NCBI GenBank assembly: GCA_022701365.1
Contig: JAKUHH010000250.1
Coordinates: 434,001 to 498,000, forward strand
Direction: 5' to 3'
Length of the DNA: 64,000 nt
DNA from: Mycocentrospora acerina
Taxonomy: Eukaryota; Ascomycota; Dothideomycetes; Pleosporales
This document shows, piece by piece, positions 1 to 11,100 of the stretch. Made by a program: the position numbers and the translations under genes. A model generated the notes under the pieces. It was not told the DNA's origin, did not search any database, and saw only the letters and a list, made by a program, of their open reading frames with translations. Numbering within the stretch: position 1 is the stretch's first letter; each line of letters starts with the position of its first letter.

Positions 1-1725
1 TGGCTTGGAGAATCCGAACTTCACTGGCAAATGTTCCAATGGATTCACCAACATGTTACTTATGCACTGTCAAAGTTCTTGAAAAACGGCGACATCGTTG
101 ATGGCTTTAGTATCATGCGTCAATACGATCCAACCAGGGACAATTTTTGGGACAAGCATATTCCATCCCTCAAGCCCCCTGGGGGAAGTTGGGAATATTG
201 TTTAAAGTCGTACTGGCGCTTTTTCTATGAGCGTCGTTGGTTTCGGAGAGCTTGGACATACCAGGAAGCTGTGTTGGCTAGCCACCTAGTTTTCAAATGT
301 GGACCAAGTTTTCAATCTGTCGATTTCTACTCAGTTACACGCATGTGTTTTCTTCTTTATGCCAGTGGATGGGCTGTACAGCTGGCTCATATGGAGTTTG
401 ATTCTACTGAATTATTCTACAGGCGCAGTCCACTATTTACGACTTACCGAATATCTCATGATCAAAGAAACATAGCGAAATATTTTCCTGGAAAACTGAC
501 TGGGGACTTTATTACAAGTGTGTCCGAAGAGGAATGGATAGAGGTCTGGCGGAAAACGTGTGTATCTTTACGAGAAAGAGATTGTTCCTTTATGGAAGAT
601 AAGATACGTGCTAGTATCGGCATTGCCAATCTAATACGCCCTACAAGTGTGCCAGAAGAATTAATTAAAGGGATGAACGGACTAAATACTGAGGAAATAT
701 ACCGTTGGGCAAGTAGCCTTTTCCTTCGCAGATCTGCCAATCTGGATCATCTTTCCGATGTGGGATATTCTTCTAGAGTGATGCCAGGATGGACGGTAGA
801 TTATTCTACAAGAAAAACATTTACATCGGTGACAGCAGCAGATCATTTCATCGCCTGTCCCGACTATTTTACCGGGCATGTTGACGTTGTTGACGAAGTA
901 CTTCTAGGCACCGGAGTAAAGATTTCTACTATCCTATTGACTGGTGGCGATAAAAATCTGAACCTTGCTGAGTGGTGCTTGTTCCAGATGTACATATACA
1001 CGAGGACTAAGCATTTTGTAGCGGGAACGACCAATTTTGAACCTATCTGGAAAACCCTCATTTTTGGCGTCAATGACTGCCTCTCTCCCGCAGATGATAG
1101 CTGGGGACACGAATTCAAGGAATGGCTTGAAAGTGAGCTCGTATTGAAGTTCCTCTTCACAAGCTATCGTCTCCCTACAGAAGATTGGGAAGGCAAAATC
1201 ACAATGCAACTCCAGGAATTGAATCTTGCCAGTCAAGACTTTACGCATTCGGCAGTGCCATCCATCGAAGCTATCAGGAAGAGAGTGGTGGAAATCCAGC
1301 ATCGTCCGGCATGGCTTTCTGTATCAAAAATGCAACACTCTAGCGATTTTGATTTCAACTATTTTTCCCAGGTAGCGCATCTGATTGAGCCTTTACAACG
1401 TGTGGTAGAGAAAGCAAGGAGGTCGCAATTCTACCATGAGGCAATGGCATGCCTCTCCAATCGCACAATGCTTATTACCGAGTCGGGCCATTTTGGTTTG
1501 GCTCATGGCCACTGTGCAGAAGGGGATGAAATATGGATTTTGGTTCGCGGAAGAGTACCGTATGTGTTACGACCTTGCAAGACAGATCAATCTGAGTTGG
1601 GAACTTCAGCACCCAAGCGGTACTTTTTCAAGGGTGATTGTTACATCCATGGTATTATGGAGGGAGAATTTTTTCAAGGAAAGAAGCAAGATGAAGTAAG
1701 CTTTGAGACGGTACATATCTTATGA
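1..1725 (+). CDS. HET-domain protein, 5' truncated by the window edge
   Basis: This is the 3' part of a heterokaryon-incompatibility (HET, PF06985) gene. The reading frame is open from base 1 and begins with the residues WLGESE, which match the conserved V-W-L-G-E block in the middle of HET domains, so the true start lies upstream of the window. The next conserved block, RRWFRRAWTYQEAVLA, lies near bases 226-275 and corresponds to the R-x-W-F-x-R-x-W-x-x-Q-E motif. The remaining ~470 residues are the variable C-terminal region, ending with a G-D-x-Y-x-H-G-I-M-x-G-E pattern that is usual at the end of these proteins. The ATG at base 31 is only an internal methionine. HET proteins act in allorecognition and regulated cell death in ascomycetes; whether this one does is not shown. 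The coding frame has no stop, so it appears intact within the window. Confidence 0.85.
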   Translation, partial: WLGESELHWQMFQWIHQHVTYALSKFLKNGDIVDGFSIMRQYDPTRDNFWDKHIPSLKPPGGSWEYCLKSYWRFFYERRWFRRAWTYQEAVLASHLVFKCGPSFQSVDFYSVTRMCFLLYASGWAVQLAHMEFDSTELFYRRSPLFTTYRISHDQRNIAKYFPGKLTGDFITSVSEEEWIEVWRKTCVSLRERDCSFMEDKIRASIGIANLIRPTSVPEELIKGMNGLNTEEIYRWASSLFLRRSANLDHLSDVGYSSRVMPGWTVDYSTRKTFTSVTAADHFIACPDYFTGHVDVVDEVLLGTGVKISTILLTGGDKNLNLAEWCLFQMYIYTRTKHFVAGTTNFEPIWKTLIFGVNDCLSPADDSWGHEFKEWLESELVLKFLFTSYRLPTEDWEGKITMQLQELNLASQDFTHSAVPSIEAIRKRVVEIQHRPAWLSVSKMQHSSDFDFNYFSQVAHLIEPLQRVVEKARRSQFYHEAMACLSNRTMLITESGHFGLAHGHCAEGDEIWILVRGRVPYVLRPCKTDQSELGTSAPKRYFFKGDCYIHGIMEGEFFQGKKQDEVSFETVHIL

Positions 1726-2293
1726 GCAACACAAATGGACATGTTCGCATCTTCCTCACCACCGAAGTCTCACAGCCCCCAGGAAACCTACAGAAGTTTA
1801 CTACTACAGAGCTGGTTGGATATGTCATGAGAGCATACAAAGGGAAAAACAAAGGCGAAGAAAGGGAAGGGTACTATAATTGGTGTTTGTTTCCGTTACA
1901 AAAGGGAGATGATGGAATGATAATCCGAAGAGAAAAGATGGATCACAACCAGTACGGTAAGAGTTCAAGGGTTGATGAAGAATGGCCGCAATAAGGACCT
2001 GACCCCACGAAGGTAAGATAGCAAAGTAACACTCCATAACTTCCAGATTGTGGACGTTATTACATGGTAGGAAAGCAGAAAGAAGGAAGAAGAGCTGATG
2101 ATATGGTATTGATTCACAAGAACGAGTAACAGAGAATTAAAGGTACCACCATGTCTCACTTGTGATGATTTTGCGCGAGTCCACCAAAGAAACCACCAAG
2201 ATCATTGTCTCCCAAAACATACACCAAGAACTGCAATACAAGCCACGAAAGATACACAGAGGCGAACAAGATAAAGTTTTCCTTCCTGCATAC
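1726..2293. other. Intergenic, convergent 3' ends of HET gene and SLA2
   Basis: No supported gene. The small open frames here are short, lack recognisable motifs and sit between two converging transcripts, so this is best read as the two 3' untranslated regions. Confidence 0.6.
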
Positions 2294-5200
2294 TTATTCC
2301 TCGAGGTAAGATAGCTTGCGCATTTCACCGAGCCTACTCCTTGCCTGAGAGAGCGAGTTCTCAAGTTGCAGAATCTCGACCTAAATGGCTTGGTTAGTAA
2401 AGGTTTCTTCAAAGATAATGATATATAACTGCGACATACCTGCTGTTCCATCTGCCTAACCTTGAACTCATGGTCGCTCAGCTTGGTGTAGTCCACAACG
2501 TCGCCCTCGTCCTTGTTCTTCTGGGCAATAATCTCCTGGACCTGCCTAACGAGTGTGCGGCAAGCGGATGTCACAGCCTTCGACGCGCCCTCAAGTTTGT
2601 CTTGTGTCTTGCTCATAAAGCTGGCCTTCACACGACTAGCAGCGACAAGCTGTGCAGTGGAAGCGGCAACATCGTTCGAGGCAACAATAAGTTGCTCAGG
2701 CGAATTGCGACCGGAGATAACGCCGTCGGCAGTCTCGATGAGCATGTTGGTAGACGTGGCGACAGCCTTGGCAGCGCTGATGAGACCCTCGGTCCAACGG
2801 TTGTGCTTCTTGTAGAACTGGGTTTTGGACATGCTACCACGGCCTTCACGGACAATCTCCTGTTGAGACGCGGTTGCCGCCTTGATAAGCTGCGCGATAG
2901 CATTCGTGACAGCGATGGCGGCCTCAAGAATAATGTCGTGAATTCTCAGCTCATAAGTAGAGTACTGGTCTCTGGGCTTGTTCTTCAGCTTGGAAAGACG
3001 CTCGGCAGCGGCATCAATAGCATTCGCAGCCTTTGTCAACTCGCCATCAACCAAATCACCGAGATCACCCGAAGCGTTTGTGATCTTACTCTTAGGAGCA
3101 AACGCATCTGCTAGCTTGGACAAACTCTGAAGATTGCGAACAACTTCAGTGCTATTGTTGATCACAACGTTGATCTTCTGCTCAGCGTCGAGATCGTACG
3201 TCCGCACCGACTGGACGTTGCGGAAAAATCTGATCGTCGACGTCGCAGAAGCTCTGGCGCCATTGATGAGTTGATCGGCTTTGTTCTCGTCTGATGCAAA
3301 CCTTGTGAGACCCTTGGTATTGACAAGTACATCGACGATCGAGCCAGCGAACGCGTTGACGGCGTTGATAACTTCGGAGTGCTTGGCATTTGGCCCGTCA
3401 GCAATGAAGTTGTTATATGCTGTAGAAAACTCCATGGTACATGTCGAAGCTTTCTCGATCTGGGAAAGCACAAATGGACCTGTGGCGTTCTGGTTACCAG
3501 CCTGCATTGAGGAATCGAGCTCATACAACGCATCGTCCACACGCTGAACGCCACTTTGCAGAACCGAGTCAATGAGCTCGTTGATCTTTTGAAGGCTGTC
3601 TTGAATGAGCGTATCCAGATGTCCGTCGAGAACACTGTCGTTGGCGCTGGCATTCTGCTTTAAATCGTTCAATTCAAGTAGCGTCTGGTCCATGCCAGCT
3701 CGGAAAATGTCCAACTCTTCCTCCTTCTCCCGTAGTTGGCGTTCGAGATCAGAGTCGCCCTCGCGATATTTCATCTGCATGTCGTCCAGAGCACGAGTCT
3801 TATTTCGCAAGGCTTCCTCAAGATCGGCAATCTCTCGATTGTGTCTTGAGAGCATAGATGAAAGCTCTGAGCCCTTGCCCCGCTCCATGTTGTCAGCCCT
3901 GTCCAGAGCAGCGCGAAGCTCACGCTTGAGCTTCTCTACTTCTTCACGCTGGCCACCAGTGCTTCGGTCTTTTTCCATCATAGCTCGGTCGCGCTCTCGA
4001 ATCATGTCGGCCAACTCAAGGTTCTTGGTCTTCAATTCTCGTTGCAGCCTGTCCCGAGCATCGATGGCTTCTTGTGCGGAGTTTGCCTTGAGCTGGACCT
4101 GCTTGAACTTTTGCAGAAGTTGGAGGTGCTCATGTCGCAGCTGCGAGTACAGCTTCGCCAACGACTCGTATTTTGAGCGCCATGTGTTCAGTTGCTCTTG
4201 CAACGCTCGAAGTTGATCATCTCGCGATCCCATCTGCTGCTGGAAGTTTTGGTTCATTTGGTTGATTTCTCCCTCTAGAGCTTTCATCCGCTGATCGTAC
4301 TGCTGCAGCATTAGCTGGTCGCGCTCGTATTGTGCGCGCGCGTTGAGATTCTCCCGCTCGAGCTCGGCAAGGCGCCCTTGGGTCTGTTGTTGATATTGAT
4401 CGCGCATGAGTTGCTCTTGCGCTAGACGAGCTTGCTCAGCCTGAAGCCTCTGCTGCTCTTCAAAGTCCCTCTGGGCTTGAAGGGCAGCCTGCTGCTGTTG
4501 GCGCTGAGAGTCCTCCCATTGTTGCTGCAGCCTTCGTTGTTCCGCCTCATATTCATCTTGCTGTCGCTTCTGGTCATTTTTCCAGAACTCGTTGATGGGC
4601 TCGGGGTCGATCGCAGGTTGGCGTGGTTGTGGGGCTGGTTCTGAAGGCTGCTCGTTCTTTGGCCGTGCTGGGAGTGCTGGAGCTGACTCGTCGTCGGAAA
4701 GCAAGTTTGGTGGATCCTGGGGCAGCTTGGGCACTGTGATCAAACTTGTCAAGTATCGCAGATTCGAGCACTCGTAGTAAAACTTGACTAGGCGATAGTG
4801 CTGTGCGTCATATCGGCCACGAAGGGGAGAGAGCGCCTCGTCATCGCCCAGAGCTGCATTTGTTAGCCGCAACCAGGAATCTGTTTTGCGCGGCCGACAT
4901 ACCGGTGTGCATAGCACGCAACATGCTGGTGATGAACTTGTAGATACCATAGCTCTCCTGAACTAGTGGTGTTAGGGCAGAGATTCTGCACTCGTTGTTG
5001 TTGCCGCCGCGGAAGTGCGAGAAGATGAGCTTTTGGAACGCGTCAATCTGGTCTTGCAGCGTCATCAAGTCTGAGATGGTCTCGTATCCCTCATTTGGGT
5101 CGTTGATGGACTTGAGACTGATGTACTCCTCGTACTCGAAGGTTCCTGTCCAAATCAGCTAGTGTCCTGAGATCCGCGGTCGTTTGTTGTACCGTTGAAT

Positions 5201-5820
5201 TCTGGGTGTTGTCGGTGGAACGCGAGCTTGGCCAGCAAATAGTAGATGTACTCTGAGATGAGTGGACTGTAGCCACGTGCACCATCTCCGCCTGTAGAGC
5301 CTCGCGCCAGGCTCTCGAGCCAACTGGTGTTGTTCTGGGCCTCCCTAAGCACGATGGGGTGGCCTTCTTGGAGGACCTTGTGGCAGGTGATGAGGGCCTT
5401 GAATGTCTGAACCTCGTCGGCAAGAATGGGCTGCCTGCGCTCGCAGTCAGCATCGTTGTCGGACCTCCATTGGACCCTGACGAGGAGACCAAACATGTCG
5501 TGCACTGCGTCCAGCATCTGGCGAGCATACATCTTATGCGCCGGGCTGGGCAATGCACGAGTCGCAGCAATGGAGCTCCACCTACACTTTCATGCCCTGC
5601 CAGAACGAGTTGGAGCTCTTGTGGTCCCATGTATACACAATGCACGCGCGCACATGCTTTCCTGTGTCTCTATAAGCTCCGTCCACATCGCCTCGGGAGT
5701 TGCGGACGTACGCTTGGGTGCTGTCTCGTCGATGCTCGTCGCCTTACGGATGTTGATGGCGAGCTCCGTTTCTTGCCTGCGATACGGTTGAGTTCCACTG
5801 TACAGCAAAGGCGCAGCCAT
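2294..5820 (-). CDS. sla2: SLA2/End4, HIP1-family endocytic actin adaptor
   Basis: Endocytic adaptor linking clathrin-coated plasma membrane to actin. The gene model is complement(2294..2380, 2440..4853, 4903..5145, 5193..5434, 5586..5661, 5712..5820): six exons, 1056 residues, in frame throughout. The first ~290 residues form the ANTH phosphoinositide-binding domain, recognisable from TELAINIRKATS, IVYTWDHKSSNSFWQGMKV and ADEVQTFKALITCHKVLQEG. A proline-rich linker follows, then a long coiled coil (about residues 340-650, rich in Q, E and R). The C-terminal third is the I/LWEQ (THATCH) actin-binding module. The last intron (2381..2439) has a perfect TACTAAC branch site and hides a 28-residue final exon ending KLSYLEE; reading through it would give a false C-terminus. 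The start at 5820 gives MAAPLLYSGTQPYRR, normal for the family. SLA2 often flanks the mating-type locus in other ascomycetes, but no MAT gene lies here. Confidence 0.95.
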
Positions 5821-6443
5821 GGTCGTGATGAGTGGTGTACTGACTTTCCCATGTTCACATTGCGTGAGGACCCCGACATCGTGGGCGTGATTGCTGCCTG
5901 GTTGAGTTACACGAGGCAGTCGCTATTAGGTTTGGGAAGCAACGGTGTAGTGTGAGAGGAGTGGCGGAGGCAGGCGCGACTGGAAGACTGGAGGACGGTG
6001 TACCTTCCGAGGCGACCCAGAGCTCGTTCCCAATGGAGGCGGCTGCTAGCCAGTCTCGACTTGGCAGTTCGCAGAGAGCTTCGAGCTTCGTCATCACGCT
6101 TGGCCTCCACCTCTCCGCCCACATGCCATTGCTGCTGCCTGCGCCGCCCTACAACGCATACGCGCGGCCGCATGCGCAGGAATTTGCCATGCTTCCACGT
6201 CTGACTTGTCCATCGTCATGGGGTTTGGCAATGCGAACGCCACGAATCGGGCTACGTACGTACCCTGGACCCTTTATGCATACAACGATCAGCATTGCAT
6301 TCTGCAGGACAGCGCACTTGCTATGCACGAATTATGTGATTAGACGTGTTACACTGGAAATATGTACTAATGGGTATGAACGCCACGCAATGCCAAAAAC
6401 TCCAAACACGGCAAATGATGGAGACCTGCGTCGCCTCATTCTT
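5821..6443. other. SLA2 promoter and SLU7 3' flank
   Basis: Intergenic stretch upstream of SLA2 and downstream of SLU7, both on the minus strand. The open frames crossing it overlap known exons or lack motifs. No additional feature seen. Confidence 0.6.
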
Positions 6444-7859
6444 TCAACTGCCCTTCGCCAGATAGGCGGCCATAGGGTCAGCAGCCATGGTCCGCTTCTT
6501 CCGGTACTCATCCATCTCCTCTTCCGTCACACCGTCAATCATCGACTCAAGCGTTCTCTTGCGACTTGCAGCGTCCTGTTTTGCCTTCTCGGCCCGGTCT
6601 GGCGCGTTGGGCACGTGTTCTTGATGTGCCTCTTCCTCTTTCCAAGCAATGGCTTTAGGAACCTCATCCAGATCCGCGCCAGTCCGTATCCGGTCTGCAA
6701 GCTCAAAAGCTTCCTTGCCTGCGTCGCCCGTGCAGTATGAGTTCTTGACTGTCGAGTGACAACAGGCAAAACCCCACTGGAAGTTTGACCACCAACTGCC
6801 CCAGACTGATGTGTGATTGTTGAGATGAATGTCTTCGGCATACTTGGATTTGGCTTTGATCTTGGGTGCTCCCTTGATGCCGCCTCGCTCATCGTACTCG
6901 ACGTACCGCTCGGACTCTGTGACAGCTGTCTTGCGCAATGTATCATCTGTGAACTTCTCCTGGGTTCCGTACTTTGCGGCTAATGTCTTCCTCTTTGCCT
7001 CGGCTTTATCCTCTGCTTCCTTAAGCTCTTTCTTGCGCATTATCTCCCCTGAAGTGGGATTTGCCTGCAAGTGTAGCTTGTTCTTGTCTCCGCGCTCTTG
7101 TGTCTCCCATGCGTACCGCTGTGCCCTTTCAAACTCCGCGGCATCACCAGATGCCCGCATGAACCCTTCCTCTGCCACCAAATTGGCTGCGCTGTCTGAT
7201 GTCACACCACTGTCTACCATCGATCGTGTTTTGGGGTCGTATTTGGCCGAGTCCAAGTCGAGATTGAGTAAATATTTCGCTGTGTCTTCTCGTAGTCGCA
7301 GATTTCGTGTCGACGTAGCTTGCTTCCTGCCCATATCCGTCTCAGCATCATATTTGTCGCCATCGTCTTCGTCGTCAGACTTGTCGTCGCCCTTTTCTGC
7401 CTCCTTGGCCTTCTTCCGCAGCTGCTCCATCTCGTTGAACTCTTCAATGACCTCGTTGAAATCTGACGCGTCGTAACCATTCCAGCGATCACGCTTGGCA
7501 TCGAATCCCAGCTGCACGTCTTGGACGACTTCATCGGCCTCAATGTTTTTGCCTGTGAACTTTGCGCCAGCTTTGCGCGGCCGGCTCAAGCAGTCCCGCT
7601 TCTTATGGGTCATGGCCCCGCAGTTCTCACATGCGCCTTTTCGAAACTTGGTTGCTGCCGGGCCGAGCTTCTTCCCTCGGTCGTACCATTTCGAATCTTG
7701 CTCTTGCTTTTGTAGACGTTGATGCTCGAGGTAGTCGTTTTCTTCGCCATTCTCGTCGACGGCGTAGAAGGGCGCTTTGGAAATGAAAGAGGGGATATAC
7801 TCGTTGCGCTCCTTATTAGCAGCGGACAAGTCCGGCTTCTTTGGTTGTGAGGGCGGCAT
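6444..7859 (-). CDS. slu7: Pre-mRNA splicing factor SLU7
   Basis: Second-step splicing factor that helps choose the 3' splice site in the spliceosome. The single exon encodes 471 residues. The N-terminus MPPSQPKKPDLSAANKERNE leads to the family's conserved IPSFISKAPFY block. A CCHC zinc knuckle follows at C77-x2-C80-x4-H85-x4-C90 (sequence CENCGAMTHKKRDC). The next conserved stretches are AKRDRWNGYD, the acidic spacer, and HTSVWGSWWSNFQWGFACCH with CTGDAGKEA near the C-terminus, all hallmarks of SLU7. The frame stays open 48 codons further upstream, but the start at 7859 matches the family's usual N-terminus and the extension has no conserved features. The gene is transcribed away from REV3 across a 278-bp gap. 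Confidence 0.95.
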   Translation of the reverse strand: MPPSQPKKPDLSAANKERNEYIPSFISKAPFYAVDENGEENDYLEHQRLQKQEQDSKWYDRGKKLGPAATKFRKGACENCGAMTHKKRDCLSRPRKAGAKFTGKNIEADEVVQDVQLGFDAKRDRWNGYDASDFNEVIEEFNEMEQLRKKAKEAEKGDDKSDDEDDGDKYDAETDMGRKQATSTRNLRLREDTAKYLLNLDLDSAKYDPKTRSMVDSGVTSDSAANLVAEEGFMRASGDAAEFERAQRYAWETQERGDKNKLHLQANPTSGEIMRKKELKEAEDKAEAKRKTLAAKYGTQEKFTDDTLRKTAVTESERYVEYDERGGIKGAPKIKAKSKYAEDIHLNNHTSVWGSWWSNFQWGFACCHSTVKNSYCTGDAGKEAFELADRIRTGADLDEVPKAIAWKEEEAHQEHVPNAPDRAEKAKQDAASRKRTLESMIDGVTEEEMDEYRKKRTMAADPMAAYLAKGS

Positions 7860-8137
7860 GGCGAGCTGTCGGGGTGTCGGGATGTAACGCAAAGGTGAAA
7901 GAGCTGCGGAGTTGAGATGGAGAGCGGAGAGAGCTAGTGTAAGGCTGCATGGCTTGGCAGTAGATCTCACGGGACTACGCGTCGTTCTAGGCGCGTCTAG
8001 CACGCGCCTTTTAAAGTCGAGCCGCCACCTTTCCGAGGCGCCTAGTGCTCAAGATGCATTCGATGTCGGACATTGCTCATCACGATTGTGTACAATCTTT
8101 TGTCTCGACATACTCCCCTTGATTAAACTGCGGCGAC
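7860..8137. promoter_or_regulatory. Divergent promoter SLU7/REV3
   Basis: The 278 bp between the start codons of SLU7 (minus) and REV3 (plus) must contain both promoters. I see no clear TATA box, which is common for housekeeping genes. Confidence 0.5.
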
Positions 8138-11100
8138 ATGAACACGTTCCGCTTCCGCCTGAACTGCATCGACCACTATCAAGCAACGCCAACTGATCTC
8201 GATCCTATTCTACGGCGCAAGGCTGGACTGGTGCATCGCCAGAATGCTCCTCAAGTTCCAGTCATTCGCGTGTTTGGCGCAACTGAGACTGGCCAAAAGG
8301 TGTGCGCCCACATCCATGGTGCGCTGCCCTATCTGTACTTGGAGTACAGTGGGAGCTTAGAGCATGATGCAGGTACGCTAGTGTTGTCTTGAGCATGAAC
8401 ATAGGCTGATTCCATACAGTGAACAGCTATATCCTTGCTCTCCGAACCTCAATCGATCATGCCCTCGCTGCCGCCTACCGTCGTAACGCATACGATGGAA
8501 AATCGGTCTACGTTGGCCATATCTCTCTCATCAAAGGAGTACCTTTCTATGGATACAGCGTTGGATACAAGGTCTTTTTGAAAGTCTACTTGCTCAACCC
8601 AATGCACATGACGCGTTTTGCAGACCTGCTGTATCAAGGTGCTATTTTGAATCGTCCTCTGCAGCCGTTCGAAAGTCATATGCAATATTTGTTGCAGTGG
8701 ATGTGCGACTATAACTTGTACGGATGTAGCTACGTCGATTGTGAAAAGGTTCAATTCCGAGGCCCTGTTCCCGACTGTGACGAGATAGACCCTCTCCACA
8801 AGTGGCATGACATGTCTATTCCAGACGAATATATTGCGCCCGAGGACCAATACCCTCGCCAAAGCCACTGTACTCTCGAGGTCGATGTGTGCGTTCAAGA
8901 CATTCTGAATAGACACGAGTTAAAATATCGACCCATCCATCACGATTTTCTGGAACGCTCGAGTCAAACATTGCGTAGCGTTGATGATAAATACGTCCCG
9001 TCTATGGCCAGTCTCTGGAGAGACGAGACTCTTCGCCGAAAGCGTCGCATGGGTCTTTCTAATCCATCTAGCAGCCCCTTTCCCACCGAGGTACTCACCT
9101 CCATGTCTGCAGACTTAATAAATACCCATAAGAGTGAGTGGATACATGAGGAAGAGTATCGAGAGCTTGTGGATGCGCTGATTCAAGAGGAGAAAGGGCA
9201 AAAGAGTGATGCAAACTTCAAAGATTTCATTAAGCCTGTTGAAGGTCTAGAGCAGATCAAAACCGCAGTGGAGAGCGTCGAAGATATGTATCCAGAGAAC
9301 CTCTTACTTCAACAGCTCTCCGGAGAACATGAGCATTCCATACTTGGCCTCGGCGCTCTGCCAGAATTTACAGCCGACGAATTTTCAGAAGATGAACTGT
9401 ATATTGAGCCTCCTGTTGAGGAGGCTGGCGCGGAGAGATCATCAGATGCTGAGGAGCAGATTACCATTGATCCCTTAACAGCGTCTACGCTTAAGAATGA
9501 TAGAGCATTTTATAATAGTCCTGGCAATGGAATCAACCTCGTAGATCCTCACAGCGATGGGCATACTGATGACACTGGCGTAGCTGAAAATACACGCAAA
9601 CGTTCTTTAGAAGTATATCCTGAAGAGTCAAGTAAGCGGCAACGAGTTTTGGCTGCAACTCAAACAGCTAAGCGTGTTGCATTTAGAGATGCTATTGCTA
9701 GCACGAACAGTAACTTCTCAGGCGCTACACAACGAGATAATGAAGACGGGACACTAAGACCTGGCCAGTCTTCGCAAGTAAGCATCAAAGCTCAAGGGCA
9801 GGGAGGTCCTAGCACATTGGCATACCCTGTGGTAAAGAATCCAAGTGACCCGGACACGGTGCTTCGTTTAAGTCAGTCGGGGTTCTCAAATTCTCAGGAA
9901 GCACCGAAAACACCTGCGCGCAAAAGCTTGACGGCCATTGCTTCGCTCGATTCTCCCGTGACACCCTGGGCGCACCAAAACATATCCCCTGTAGTGTCGA
10001 GCACCAGCACCCCGAAGGCTCACCATGATACCATTAATCTTATGAAACAATTAGAAGACTCTTTCCAACATCAGCGTACAACTCTGTACTACGATTCCCT
10101 GCCCCCTTCCGCGGAGATGGTCGACAGTACCATGATGCATGCTGGACTGCCACCTGTCATCTTCCAAGATGCATATTACAGTAATGAAAAAGACGTTCCA
10201 GAGAGAGCACGTGAATATGCTGGACGAGAATTCAGGCTCCAGAGCACGACACTACCCTACCTTCCACCATTCGATCCAACGGGTAACTCACCCGCAAATT
10301 TTGGTGAATATCCGCCGCTTATTTTGGACAAGGCAAAATTAGACGCTGAAAATCGAACAAGATCGCAGCGGTGTAGTCTGCGAAACTGGGAAATTTCGAC
10401 CCCTCCTCCTTCGTTCCACGAGGTAGAGGAATGGGTACGCGAGGAACGGTCCATTAGAGTCAAGACGAAACGAAAGAAGAAGCAAGAAGATACTCTCAAG
10501 CCATTGCGTAAGTCTCATGTATCGAACCTCCTGTCACAGATCGAAGGCCCAACGCAGAAAAATAAACATGGATTCAAGTTTTCGCAGAAGAAGAACTCCG
10601 CCAGTGTTCAGCATGAGACCCAATACATGAGTATATTGAGTCTAGAAGTGCATGTCAACTCCAGAGGATCTTTAGTACCAGATCCAGCTGAAGATCAGAT
10701 CCAAGCCGTATTTTGGAAAGTCCAAGGTGAAGAAGAAAACGCCACAACTGATCGTCCAAGTGCTGGAATACTGTGTCTGGCCACAGAAAACGGTATAGCC
10801 GAACGCATCACCAAACAAGCCCCGGTCGAAGTGGAGTATGAAGAAGATGAGTTAGAACTTATCAATCGTATAGTTGATATAGTCCGCCAATTCGACCCAG
10901 ATATACTCGCTGGATACGAGGTACATAACGGCTCATGGGGTTACCTCATTGAGCGTGCTAGGATGAAGTTTGAATATGACCTATGTGATGAGATTAGCAG
11001 AACGAAATCTCAGTCGCGTGGTAGATCTGGCAAAGATGCAGATCGATGGGGCTTTACCCATACGTCGACTATTCGAATCACAGGTCGCCATATGATCAAT

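Noticed and set aside
7860..8003. 48-codon N-terminal extension of SLU7
   Set aside because: It is not conserved in character; the ATG at 7859 begins the normal SLU7 N-terminus.
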